In this document: piece after piece, positions 1-8,201 of the stretch
How the letters are laid out: each line of letters opens with the position of its first letter
Numbering within the stretch: the first letter of the stretch is position 1
Source: Allocatelliglobosispora scoriae
GTDB lineage: Bacteria > Actinomycetota > Actinomycetes > Mycobacteriales > Micromonosporaceae
Assembly (NCBI RefSeq): GCF_014204945.1
Contig: NZ_JACHMN010000003.1
Location: 2,666,001 to 2,730,000, forward strand
Direction: 5' to 3'
DNA length: 64,000 bases
The notes under the pieces: generated by a model
Seen by the model: the letters and a program-made list of their open reading frames with translations, nothing else
Told to the model about the DNA's origin: nothing
The model's database searches: none
Made by a program: the position numbers and the translations under genes

Positions 1-1785
1 GTCGGCGGTCTGCCGGGGGAGTCCGGTCTCCTGCGGGGTCCGCCCGCACCACAGTCCGTTCTCCTCGTAGGACAGCCCGACGCGTACCTTCACGGCGGTG
101 CCCTGGTTGTCGAAGCTGTTGCGCCCCAGCGACGTGTAGAACGCGTCGGTCGCGTTGAGGAAGCCCGACACCCGCAGCGAGTCGGGGTGCATGGTGTTGG
201 CGGGGACCAGGGCCGTGCCCGGGGTGAGCGGTGCGGTGCCGGGCGCCTTCGTGATCTCGGGGCGGTCGAGCTGCTGCCCGTTGAGGATCGTGTAGGGCAC
301 GGCGGGTGCGTGGGAGCCGAACGCGAACACCTCGGTGCCGCTGCCGCGGGCGTCGACATAGGAGATCCGGCCGGGCAGCGCGATGCGGTAGACGAGCCGC
401 TCCTCGCCCGGGCGCAGGCTGGTGCCGGCGAACAGGTCGGCGGAGAGGACGACCAGCGAGGCCGTGGGCTGGACCGAGGACCACCAGAGGGCGAACTGCG
501 ACAGGCAGAGCGCCTGGCCTTGGCAGACCACGGCACGGTACCGGTCGGCCGCGGTCAGGAGGGCCGCGGACGAGGTCACCGTGGCCTGCGGGTAGGCGGT
601 GGGGAAGGTGACGAACCGGCCGCTGATCGACTCGGCGTGACCGTCGGCGGCGAGCGTGACCGTGAGGTGGGAGCCCTCGACCGGGAAGCCCGCGTAATAC
701 TCCTGGAAGCGGACGGCGGTCCGGCCGCCGACATCCGTGGACTGCTGCGGGGCCTGCAGCGCCTGGGTGGGCCGCAGGGTGCCGTAGAGCTGCGCGAAGA
801 GCGGCTTCGCCATGAGGTCGCGGGCCCGGGCGAGCGGTGTGGCTCCCTGCGTCGCGATGCCCAGGTGGCCCAGGCCCACCCAGGCGGGAGTGCGGGTCGC
901 GGGGTCGAGGACGACCCGTTGCAGCCAGGCGACCGGGTTGACGAACTGGCATCCGGCGACCGACTTGTCGGTCAGGGTCAGGCCGGGACCGGTGGCGGCC
1001 ATGGTCGCGGTGCTCTGGTCGACCAGGTGGAAGCCGACCTGGTCGGGCTTGCCCTCCGTCCAGGCGGGGGTGCCGTAGAGCCACGCCAGACGCGGCGCGT
1101 GGGCGCCTCCGGTCAGGAAGTACGGGTCGAGGACGACCTGCGTCGGCTGCGGCAGTTCGGTGATGTCCGCGTCCTCGTAGCCCCGGGCGGCCTGGTAGGA
1201 CCGGACGACCTCGGCGGCCTTGCCGACATCGAGCCTGGTGGTGTTGACGTCGCCCAGCTTCTCGCCGGTCAGCTGGCCCGCGACACCCCGGATCAGGCCG
1301 GCGCGGGTGAGCACGACCGAGACGGCGGCGTTGGCGACCGGGAGCCGGTCGGCGGCGACCCGGCTGAAGGTCACCGCGGAGCAGTCGCCGCTGTCGACGA
1401 CCTTGGTGACGACGGTGTCGCGGATGTCGGCGAGGTTCCACAGCAGCCGGTTCTGGGTCAGGAACGCGGTGGCGTGCTCGGTGATCGACGCCTTCGGGTC
1501 CAGGCCGCTGGGGATCTCGAGCTCCAGCCGCCCGACCGTGCGGGCCTGCTGCCAGCTCTCGGCCCGCAGCTGTGTCGTCGACTTGGCGGCGAGCGTATCC
1601 AGGAGCTTGATCTGGTCCTTGGAGAGGTAGGGGTCCTTGCGGTAGTCGGTGCCGATGGTGGACTCCTGGCCCGGCTTGCCCTCGGCCTGGGCGGATCCGG
1701 CAGCCGTCACCGCCAGGGCCGCCACCAGGACGAGGCCGGCCGCGGCCGCCACGACCTGCCTTGATATACGAAAATGTCTCTGCAC
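1..1785 (-). CDS. Secreted M4-family (thermolysin-like) metalloprotease, N-terminal part
   Basis: The gene runs off the left edge; 595 codons are visible. The GTG at 1785 is chosen because GAGGAG lies six bases upstream and a signal peptide follows (RHFRISR, then a hydrophobic Ala/Val/Leu stretch ending near AQA). Two FTP/PepSY-type propeptide units can be recognised, one at about residues 70-250 and a second at about 330-500 with RFQEYYAGFPVEG. The last visible region contains GRNSFDNQG, matching the start of the M4 catalytic domain. The HExxH zinc motif would lie outside the window, so activity cannot be confirmed. Such enzymes are secreted as inhibited zymogens. A duplicated propeptide is longer than usual for the family. 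Confidence 0.78.
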   Translation of the reverse strand, partial: MQRHFRISRQVVAAAAGLVLVAALAVTAAGSAQAEGKPGQESTIGTDYRKDPYLSKDQIKLLDTLAAKSTTQLRAESWQQARTVGRLELEIPSGLDPKASITEHATAFLTQNRLLWNLADIRDTVVTKVVDSGDCSAVTFSRVAADRLPVANAAVSVVLTRAGLIRGVAGQLTGEKLGDVNTTRLDVGKAAEVVRSYQAARGYEDADITELPQPTQVVLDPYFLTGGAHAPRLAWLYGTPAWTEGKPDQVGFHLVDQSTATMAATGPGLTLTDKSVAGCQFVNPVAWLQRVVLDPATRTPAWVGLGHLGIATQGATPLARARDLMAKPLFAQLYGTLRPTQALQAPQQSTDVGGRTAVRFQEYYAGFPVEGSHLTVTLAADGHAESISGRFVTFPTAYPQATVTSSAALLTAADRYRAVVCQGQALCLSQFALWWSSVQPTASLVVLSADLFAGTSLRPGEERLVYRIALPGRISYVDARGSGTEVFAFGSHAPAVPYTILNGQQLDRPEITKAPGTAPLTPGTALVPANTMHPDSLRVSGFLNATDAFYTSLGRNSFDNQGTAVKVRVGLSYEENGLWCGRTPQETGLPRQTAD

Positions 1786-1844
1786 GGGGATCTCCTCGAC
1801 GTCGGAACACGCCGAGGATGGTCGACCGCGATCACCGGGCGCAT

Positions 1845-1858
1845 GGGACACGTGTCCC
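1845..1858. promoter_or_regulatory. Perfect 14-bp palindrome upstream of the metalloprotease
   Basis: GGGACACGTGTCCC is a perfect inverted repeat 60 to 73 bases upstream of the protease GTG. The position fits an operator overlapping the promoter. The binding protein is unknown. No other copy was noticed in the window. Confidence 0.45.
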
Positions 1859-1921
1859 GAATGGCGTCCCGACTTGCCCGGCCCGTCCCGGGCGGTGGCC
1901 CAGGATGATCCGCTCAGATGC

Positions 1922-2614
1922 CTAATCGGCACCTGTCGCAGTGCCGCTGGGGCTGACCAGCCCGGTCTGGTAGGCGACCACCACCGCCTGCACCCGGTCG
2001 CGCAGCCCGAGCTTGCCGAGGATGTGGGCGACGTGCGTCTTCACCGTCGCCTCCGACAGGTGCAGGTGCGCCGCGAGCTCCGCGTTGCTCAACCCCTGGG
2101 CCAGCAGCCGCAGCACCTCCAGCTCCCGGGGCGTCAGCGCCGACAGGTCCCGGTGGATCGCCGCGGCGTCGTCGCCGCGCCCCGCGAACCGGGCCACCAG
2201 CCGCCGGGTGATCGCCGGTGCCAGCAACGCGTCCCCGGACCGGATCATGCGGACGGCCGCGACGAGGTGCTCCGGCGTGACGTCCTTGAGCAGGAACCCG
2301 CTCGCACCGGCCGACAGCGCCGCATAGACGTAGTGGTCCAGGTCGAACGTGGTCAGGATGATCACCTGCGGCTCGCCCGCGGCACCGGTGAGGATCCGCC
2401 GGGTCGCCTCCAGCCCGTCCATCTCCGGCATCCGGATGTCCATCAGCACGACATCGGGCCGTGTCCGCCGGACCGCGTCGACGGCCTCGGCACCGTTGGT
2501 CGCCTCGGCCACCACATCGATCCCGTCAGCCGTCAGGATCATCCGGAAGCCGGTCCGGACCAGCGCCTGGTCGTCGGCGACGACGACCCGGAGCGCACCG
2601 GGAAGGTCGGTCAC
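1922..2614 (-). CDS. NarL/LuxR-family response regulator
   Basis: The protein has 230 residues. It has a receiver domain with acidic pair D14-D15, phospho-acceptor D59 (LMDIRMP) and conserved K110. A LuxR-type helix-turn-helix follows at about residues 163-215 (LTPRELEVLRLLAQG, then ATVKTHV). The GTG start overlaps the histidine kinase stop by four bases (GTGA), so the pair is translationally coupled. It probably acts on the divergent ABC exporter operon, whose upstream region carries repeats. The signal sensed is unknown; in related systems these are often membrane-stress or antibiotic-detoxification modules. Confidence 0.93.
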   Translation of the reverse strand: MTDLPGALRVVVADDQALVRTGFRMILTADGIDVVAEATNGAEAVDAVRRTRPDVVLMDIRMPEMDGLEATRRILTGAAGEPQVIILTTFDLDHYVYAALSAGASGFLLKDVTPEHLVAAVRMIRSGDALLAPAITRRLVARFAGRGDDAAAIHRDLSALTPRELEVLRLLAQGLSNAELAAHLHLSEATVKTHVAHILGKLGLRDRVQAVVVAYQTGLVSPSGTATGAD

Positions 2615-3930
2615 GGTGCCTCCAGGGGAATGAGCGCGGTGACCCGATAGCCCCCGCTGATACGTCGCCCGGCCTGCAATTCTCCGCCATAGACCGCCAG
2701 CCGTTCGCGCAGCCCGATCAGCCCGTGGCCGTTGCCGGTGCCGGCGGACGCGGTCGGCTTTCCCCCGCCGTCGGTGACCTCGACCCGGAGCCGGTCGGAG
2801 CGGTAGTCGACGACGACTTCCGCGCTCGCGCCGGCGGCGTGCTTGACCGTGTTCGTCAGCGCTTCCTGGACGACGCGGTAGGCGGTGAGCTCGACGCCGG
2901 GCAGCAGCGGCCGCGGCTCGCCGGTGACCGTGAGATCGACGGCGATCCCGGTGTCGCGGACCCGCTGGACCAGCGCTTCGAGGCGGTCCAGACCCGGCTG
3001 CGGGGTCAGGTCGCTCGTCGCGGCCGGGTCCGGGCCGTCGCTGTCCATGGTGAGCAGGCCCATGACGTGGCGCAGCTCGGCCATGGCGGCCCGCCCGCCC
3101 GCCTCCACCGCCAGCAGCGCCTCGCGGGCCTGGTCGGGGCTGGCCTCCATGACCTTGCGGGCGGCGCCCGCCTGGATGACCATGACGCTGACGTTGTGGG
3201 TGACGACATCGTGCAGCTCGCGGGCGATGCGGGCGCGTTCGTGCTCGGCCGCGCGGCGCAGTGCCTCGGCCTGCTCGCGTTCGAGGGCGGAGAGCTGCTC
3301 GTGCCGTTCGTCGGCGCGATGCTTCCAGCGGCGCAGGCCCGTCGCGGCGACGGCGATCGGGATCAGGATGAGGAAGGGTACGGCGTCGTCGGGCACCGTG
3401 GGCAGCGCCGGTTCCCGGATCTGGGTGTAGATGAGCGCCGCGATCGGCAGGCTGGCCAGGGCGAGGATCCGGTAGGGGCTGTAGACGGCGGCGCTGTAGG
3501 CGGCGATGACACAGGCGTAGAACGACAGCCGCAGCGCCGCGTCGTAGGAGTCGTAGTCGCTGACCAGGGGAGCCATGCACAGGACGACCCACAGCATCGC
3601 CAGCGGGAAGCGGCGCCGGAACACCAGCGGCAGCACCACCAGGAACATGACCAGCGACCAGCCGGTCTGCTCGTGCTCGATCGGCAGGAACGGCTCGGCC
3701 ACGCGGTGGATCGGGGGGAGCCCGGGCGGGAAGCCGGGGTCGACTTCGACGGGGCCCCGGTACTCGGCGTCGCCGCTCTCGTCGCCCCCGAGGATCGCGA
3801 GGATCAGCAGGCTCAGCGCCAGGACCACGTCGAAGATCTGGTCGCGCCCCGACAGCGGCGGCATCGGCCCGGACGGGCGCAGCAGCCTGATCCCGTCCCG
3901 CACCCGCTCGCGTACCGCCGTCAGCTTCAC
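2611..3930 (-). CDS. NarL-type sensor histidine kinase
   Basis: The protein has 439 residues. The N-terminal half contains several hydrophobic segments (about 32-48, 91-103, 110-123, 134-150, 155-168 and 183-198). The HisKA_3 dimerisation region carries ARELHDVVTHN with phospho-acceptor H240. The HATPase_c part has an N-box (TNTVKHA) and a G-box (GHGLIGLRERL). The start is a GTG at 3930; no strong ribosome-binding site precedes it, so the exact start is uncertain. It partners the response regulator immediately downstream and is divergent from the ABC exporter genes it may control. Confidence 0.92.
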   Translation of the reverse strand: MKLTAVRERVRDGIRLLRPSGPMPPLSGRDQIFDVVLALSLLILAILGGDESGDAEYRGPVEVDPGFPPGLPPIHRVAEPFLPIEHEQTGWSLVMFLVVLPLVFRRRFPLAMLWVVLCMAPLVSDYDSYDAALRLSFYACVIAAYSAAVYSPYRILALASLPIAALIYTQIREPALPTVPDDAVPFLILIPIAVAATGLRRWKHRADERHEQLSALEREQAEALRRAAEHERARIARELHDVVTHNVSVMVIQAGAARKVMEASPDQAREALLAVEAGGRAAMAELRHVMGLLTMDSDGPDPAATSDLTPQPGLDRLEALVQRVRDTGIAVDLTVTGEPRPLLPGVELTAYRVVQEALTNTVKHAAGASAEVVVDYRSDRLRVEVTDGGGKPTASAGTGNGHGLIGLRERLAVYGGELQAGRRISGGYRVTALIPLEAP

Positions 3931-3982
3931 CGGGCCATTCTCGCCGACGGCCCTGGCCTGCGGCGTCCACCCTACTGACCAC

Positions 3983-4038
3983 CTGGACTACTCCGCTGGA
4001 CTACGTCTCAGGGATGACACCGGGGCGCCTCATCCCTG
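3983..4038. promoter_or_regulatory. Repeats in the promoter region between the two-component system and the ABC exporter
   Basis: CTGGACTAC occurs at 3983-3991 and again at 3996-4004, 13 bases apart. It is followed by the inverted repeat CAGGGATGA (4009-4017) / TCATCCCTG (4030-4038). Both lie between the divergent kinase gene and the ABC operon, where the LuxR-type regulator would be expected to bind. This is inference from position and symmetry only. Confidence 0.4.
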
Positions 4039-4137
4039 CGCGGGAGCGGAGATGGCTCCGGTGGCCGACGCCCGCCGACCCGCCGCGGACCTAGCTTCAA
4101 TCGCGCCAGAAACGGACGACGATGAAGGAGATCCGCC

Positions 4138-4830
4138 ATGACCCTCCCGGTGATCGAGCTGAGCGACGTGAGCCGCAGGTACGACGAGGGGCCGCCCGCA
4201 CTGGACCGCGTGTCCCTGAAGATCATGGCGGGGGAGGCCGTGGCGATCCTGGGACCGTCCGGCAGCGGCAAGTCCACCCTGCTGAACCTGGTCGCCGGGC
4301 TGGACCGGCCCAGCAGCGGCACCGTGACCGTGGACGGCGTCCGCGTCGACGAGCTGGGCGAGGCCGGTTCGGCCCGCTACCGCCGGGCCAAGGTCGGGAT
4401 GGTGTTCCAGTTCTTCAACCTCCTCGACGACCTGACCGTCGCCGACAACGTGATGCTCCCGGCGCAGCTGGCCGGAATGGCCCGGGGCACCGCGCAGACC
4501 CGCGCCGCGGAGCTGCTCGGCACCCTCGGCATCGACCGGCACTCCCGCGCCTACCCCGGCCGCCTGTCCGGCGGCGAACGCCAGCGGGTCGCCGTCGCCC
4601 GGGCGCTGATGAACCGGCCGCCGCTGCTGCTCGCCGACGAACCGACCGGTGCCCTGGACACCGCCTCCGGCGACGAGGTCCGGCAACTCCTCAACGACCT
4701 GCACGCCGACGGCCAGACGATCGTCCTGGTCACCCACGACCTGGCCCTGGCCGAGTCCTGCGCGACCCGCACCGTCCAGCTCGTCGACGGCCGGGTCGCC
4801 GCCGACACCGCGGTGGAGCGGGCCCGATGA
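4138..4830 (+). CDS. MacB/LolD-type ABC transporter ATP-binding protein
   Basis: The protein has 230 residues, the normal length for this class. It shows Walker A (GPSGSGKST, 39-47), the Q-loop region VFQFFNLLDDLT, the signature LSGGE (143-147), Walker B LLLADEP (163-169) and the switch histidine in THDLA. The ATG is preceded by AAGGAG. It overlaps the permease gene by ATGA. With the FtsX-like partner it should form an exporter or mechanotransmission complex rather than a classic importer. Its location beside a NarL-type two-component system is the arrangement often seen for inducible drug or peptide detoxification modules. Confidence 0.95.
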   Translation: MTLPVIELSDVSRRYDEGPPALDRVSLKIMAGEAVAILGPSGSGKSTLLNLVAGLDRPSSGTVTVDGVRVDELGEAGSARYRRAKVGMVFQFFNLLDDLTVADNVMLPAQLAGMARGTAQTRAAELLGTLGIDRHSRAYPGRLSGGERQRVAVARALMNRPPLLLADEPTGALDTASGDEVRQLLNDLHADGQTIVLVTHDLALAESCATRTVQLVDGRVAADTAVERAR

Positions 4831-7214
4831 GCGCACTGGGCCGGGTGGTCCGCGCCGGGGTCGGCCGGCGCCGGGTGCAGACCGTCGTGATCGCGATGGT
4901 GGTGCTGCTCGCGGTGACCGCCGCCGTCCTCGGCGCGACCCTGATGGTCGCCTCCAACGGGCCCTTCGACCGGGCCTTCGACCAGCAGCACGGCGCGCAC
5001 CTGACCGCCGAGTTCGACGCGACCAAGGCGACCCTGGAGCAGGTCGCGGCATCGGCCGGGGCGGCCGGGGTCACCGCGTCGGCGGGACCGTTCCCGACCA
5101 CCGCGATCAGCCCCGAGTCCGAGGGCGCCCGCCACCTTCAGCCGATCACCGTGGTCGGCCGGACGGACCCGGGTGGTCGCGTCGACGCCGTCGCCCTCAC
5201 CAGCGGGCGGTGGGTGAGCGCGCTCGGCGAGATCGTCGTGCAGGGCGACCCGAGGATGCCGCCCAGCATGCAGCCGAAGGTGGGCGACGTGCTGTCGCTG
5301 CCGGACCTGCCCGACAAACCCTCCCTCACCGTGGTCGGAGTGGCCCGGTCGGTCAGCGGGACCGCCGGGGGGTGGGTGACGCCCGCGCAGGTCACCGCAC
5401 TGATCCCGGCGGGTCGGTCCGGTGGATATCAGATGCTCTACCGCTTCGCCTCCGCCGACACCGCGGCGCAGATCGACGCCGACCGGGCCGCGATCGAGGG
5501 CACCGTCGCGGCGGGAGCGGTGGCCGGCATGCGGTCCTGGCTCACCACCAAGGCCGTCAGCAGCGGCAACACGATCCTGCTGGTGCCGTTCCTGATCGCG
5601 TTCGGGGTGCTCGGCGTCCTGATGGCGGTCCTCATCATCGGCAACGTCATCGCCGGTGCCGTCAGCACCGGAACCCGGCGCATCGGCATCCTCAAGGCAC
5701 TCGGGTTCACCCCGAACCAGGTGGTACGCGCCTACACGGTCCAGGCGCTCATCCCCGCCTCGGTCGGTGCGGTGCTGGGAGTCGTCACCGGCAACGTGCT
5801 CGCCATCCCGATCCTGGCGGAGACGAACTCGATCTACGGCACCGCCGACACCGGCGTCACGCCCTGGGTCGACGCCGTCGTGCTCGCCGGGGCACTCGCC
5901 ATGGTGGCGGTGACCGCCTGGGCTGCGGCGTCCCGGGCCGGGAGGCTGCGCACGGTCGATGTGCTCGCGGTGGGGCGTACCCCCGGGCCTGGTCGTGGGC
6001 AGTGGGCGGCGCGACTGGCGGGACGGTTCCCGCTGCCGCGACCGGTCACCCTGGGGCTGGCCCATCCGTTCGCCCGGCCGTTGCGGACGGCGACGATCGT
6101 CATGGCGATCGCCTTCGGTGCGGCCTCCGCGACCTTCGCCGTCGGGCTGAGCGCCTCCCTGAACGAGGTCCAGGCCACCGAACGGCACGGCGACGTCGAG
6201 ATCACCCCGGGACGGCAGATGTCGGGGCCGCCGCCGGAGGGGACGCCGCCCGGGGGCGAACCGGGAAGGGTGGCCATGGGTCCGCCCGAGGCGCCGGACC
6301 CGGTGGCGGTCGTCAAGGCGATCACCGCACAGGCGGGCACCAGCGGATACAGCGGTGTCGCCCGCTCGGAGGTGACCGTCGCCGGGATCACCGAGGAGCT
6401 CGACATCGTCGGGTTCACCGGCGACAACTCGGCCTACGGCTACCGGATGATCTCCGGCAGCTGGCTCACCGGGCCCGGGCAGATCGTGGTGGCGAAACCG
6501 TTCCTCACCGCCACCCACACCACGATCGGCGACAGCGTCGTCCTCACCGACCACAGCACGCCGATCACCGTCCGGATCGTCGGCGAGGTCTTCAACTCCG
6601 AGAACAAGGGCCTGGAGCTCCTCACCGATGCCGCGACCCTCATGGCGGCCGAGCCGGACCTGAGGCCGATGGAGTACAACATCACCCTCAAGCCGGGCAC
6701 CGACGCGGCCGCCTATGTGGCGTCGCTGAACACCGCGCTCACCGGGGCCGGGGCGACCGCAGAGGTCACCGAGGACGACACGGCCGAGTTCATCGTGATC
6801 GTCGACGCCCTGGCGGCCCTGCTCACCCTGCTGCTCGTCACCGTCGCGGCGCTGGGCGTGCTCAACATGGTCGTCCTGGAGACCCGCGAACGCGTCCACG
6901 ACCTGGGCGTGCACAAGGCACTGGGGATGACGCCGCGGCAGACGATCTCGATGGTCGTGTCGTCGGTCATCGTCACGGGTCTGATCGGCGGTGCCATCGG
7001 GGCACCGGCGGGGGTGCTCCTGCAGCGGCTGGTCATCGGGGAGATGGGGCGCGTCACCGGGTTCAGCCTGCCCACCTCGGTCGTGGATGTCTACCGGCCC
7101 GCTGAGCTGGTGGTCTTCGGTCTGGGCGGGCTGCTGATCGCGGTGGTCGGCTCGCTCCTGCCCGCCGGGTGGGCGGCCCGGACCCGCACGGCGACGGCTC
7201 TGCGCACGGAGTAG
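4827..7214 (+). CDS. FtsX-like ABC transporter permease
   Basis: The protein has 795 residues and two FtsX-type halves. An N-terminal membrane segment (about 16-37) is followed by an extracytoplasmic MacB-like domain, then three membrane segments around residues 245-380. A second membrane anchor (TIVMAIAFGAASATF), a second extracytoplasmic domain and a final set of three membrane segments follow. The motifs RRIGILKALGFTPNQV and VHDLGVHKALGMTPRQ mark the cytoplasmic coupling helices. The ATG overlaps the ATPase stop (ATGA). Two-domain permeases of this size function with a separate ATPase dimer. The substrate is not predictable from sequence. Confidence 0.93.
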   Translation: MSALGRVVRAGVGRRRVQTVVIAMVVLLAVTAAVLGATLMVASNGPFDRAFDQQHGAHLTAEFDATKATLEQVAASAGAAGVTASAGPFPTTAISPESEGARHLQPITVVGRTDPGGRVDAVALTSGRWVSALGEIVVQGDPRMPPSMQPKVGDVLSLPDLPDKPSLTVVGVARSVSGTAGGWVTPAQVTALIPAGRSGGYQMLYRFASADTAAQIDADRAAIEGTVAAGAVAGMRSWLTTKAVSSGNTILLVPFLIAFGVLGVLMAVLIIGNVIAGAVSTGTRRIGILKALGFTPNQVVRAYTVQALIPASVGAVLGVVTGNVLAIPILAETNSIYGTADTGVTPWVDAVVLAGALAMVAVTAWAAASRAGRLRTVDVLAVGRTPGPGRGQWAARLAGRFPLPRPVTLGLAHPFARPLRTATIVMAIAFGAASATFAVGLSASLNEVQATERHGDVEITPGRQMSGPPPEGTPPGGEPGRVAMGPPEAPDPVAVVKAITAQAGTSGYSGVARSEVTVAGITEELDIVGFTGDNSAYGYRMISGSWLTGPGQIVVAKPFLTATHTTIGDSVVLTDHSTPITVRIVGEVFNSENKGLELLTDAATLMAAEPDLRPMEYNITLKPGTDAAAYVASLNTALTGAGATAEVTEDDTAEFIVIVDALAALLTLLLVTVAALGVLNMVVLETRERVHDLGVHKALGMTPRQTISMVVSSVIVTGLIGGAIGAPAGVLLQRLVIGEMGRVTGFSLPTSVVDVYRPAELVVFGLGGLLIAVVGSLLPAGWAARTRTATALRTE

Positions 7215-7246
7215 CCGTTCGCTCGTTCGGGTGGTGAGCTGCGAAA

Positions 7247-7304
7247 GAGAACCCATTTGATTGATTCTGATCTATTTGAGCAGGTAAACTGCTAAGAGGT
7301 TCTC
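7247..7304. other. AT-rich island with nested inverted repeats after the ABC operon
   Basis: Between the permease stop and the terminator lies a stretch much richer in A and T than its surroundings. Arms GAGAACC (7247-7253) and GGTTCTC (7298-7304) enclose a second hairpin, GCAG (7280-7283) / CTGC (7289-7292). It could be a processed 3' UTR, a regulatory site or a relic of foreign DNA. No tRNA fold could be built from it. Confidence 0.3.
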
Positions 7305-7352
7305 GACTTTACTGAGACCACCCGCCCGTCCCCCTCTCGGCGCGGTGGGTGG

Positions 7353-7399
7353 GGCCACGCCGCCTGTTCCCACTCAGTGTCGGAACAGGCGGCGTGGCC
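7353..7399. terminator. Bidirectional hairpin terminator
   Basis: An 18-bp perfect inverted repeat (7353-7370 with 7382-7399) has an 11-base loop. It sits between the convergent ABC permease and the acetyltransferase-like gene. No clear T-run follows, as is common for actinobacterial terminators. Confidence 0.8.
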
Positions 7400-7444
7400 G
7401 CGGCCGGTCCACGACCGGCAAACCCCTCCGCCGGGTACGCCGCC

Positions 7445-8108
7445 TCACGCCGCCGCGGACACCCAGACGCGCAGGGGGCCGATCGGGCGGCAGCCGAACC
7501 GGCGGGCCACGGCGAGGTCGTCGCCGTGCTCGTACCCGACGAGGGGTGTTGCCGGGAAGCGGCGCGTGAGGTGCCCGATCAGCCCGGGCCACGCCTGCTC
7601 GGGCGGTCCGAAGACGTTGCCGACACCGATCACGCCGTCGCTGCGGTGGGCGATGGCGCCCGCGACGACCTCCCCGTCCTGAATCCCCGCCAGGAGCACC
7701 ACCCCCGGATCGTGCAGCAGTTCGGGGCGGAGGATCTCCTGCGGCTCGCCGCCCGACCAGCCGGTGGTCCACGCGGTGAAGTCGTCGGTCGCCGACCAGT
7801 CGAGGTCGCTGCGGAGATCGGCCCCGTCGTGCGTGATCCACTGTGCTTCGAAGAGCACGGTGAAGCCGCGGCCGGACAGGTCGGCATCGGCGAAGCTGTC
7901 CTTGACCGAGCAGCCGGCGCCGCGTTCGGTGCCGGTGAGGACCTCGTTGGCTGACAGGCCCGCGACGAGGGAGACCGCGTCGGGGTAGAAGCGCGGGGTG
8001 CGCGCCCGACTTGCCCAGGTCCGCTCGCCGAAGGCGGTCGGGAGGCCGTGCGTGCGGCAGACGAGGTCGCACCCAGCGGGCGTTGTTGCGGACGGTACGC
8101 GAGATCAT
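7445..8108 (-). pseudogene. GNAT-like acetyltransferase family protein with an apparent +1 frameshift
   Basis: The ATG at 8108 opens with MISRTVRNNARW and then the frame is lost. Dropping one base from the C-run at 8072-8074 (G-run on the coding strand) continues as CDLVCRTHGLPTAFGERTW and reads through to the stop at 7445, giving about 220 residues. The continuous downstream frame has no good start until an internal ATG at 7858, which would cut the protein to 137 residues. The C-terminal half (VVLLAGIQDGEVVAGAIAH, then GYEHGDDLAVARRFGC) resembles the acetyl-CoA-binding core of GNAT enzymes. It is either a real pseudogene or a one-base sequencing error. Confidence 0.7.
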
Positions 8109-8123
8109 GACGCCATCCAAGCA

Positions 8124-8139
8124 TTGACAACGTCATCAC
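8124..8139. promoter_or_regulatory. LacI-type operator candidate
   Basis: TTGACAACGTCATCAC matches 13 of 16 bases of the perfect palindrome GTGACAACGTTGTCAC found before the GH32 gene at 35306-35321. It lies in the divergent region between the frameshifted gene and the SGNH hydrolase, 16 bases beyond the former's ATG. It probably binds a LacI-family sugar regulator. Confidence 0.45.
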
Positions 8140-8151
8140 CGAAGTGGAATG

Positions 8152-8165
8152 TGGGAGCGCTTCCA
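8152..8165. promoter_or_regulatory. CebR-type operator
   Basis: TGGGAGCGCTTCCA differs at one position from the established CebR box TGGGAGCGCTCCCA, which is bound by the cellobiose-responsive LacI-family repressor of actinomycete cellulase genes. It lies 37 to 50 bases upstream of the SGNH-CBM2 gene start. The cebR gene itself was not identified in the window. Confidence 0.75.
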
Positions 8166-8201
8166 TCGAAGCCTCTGAAAACGCCCTACGGAGGCAATCG
8201 C

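Noticed and set aside
187-1764. A 525-codon open frame on the plus strand
   Set aside because: It is antisense to the metalloprotease, lacks a ribosome-binding site and is low-complexity Gly/Arg/Val. Long shadow frames are usual in GC-rich DNA. The same holds for the long frames opposite the GH43, subtilase, catalase and Cas3 genes.
7260-7345. Possible tRNA or tRNA-like element
   Set aside because: Short hairpins are present, but no acceptor stem or T-arm with GGTTCRA could be fitted on either strand.
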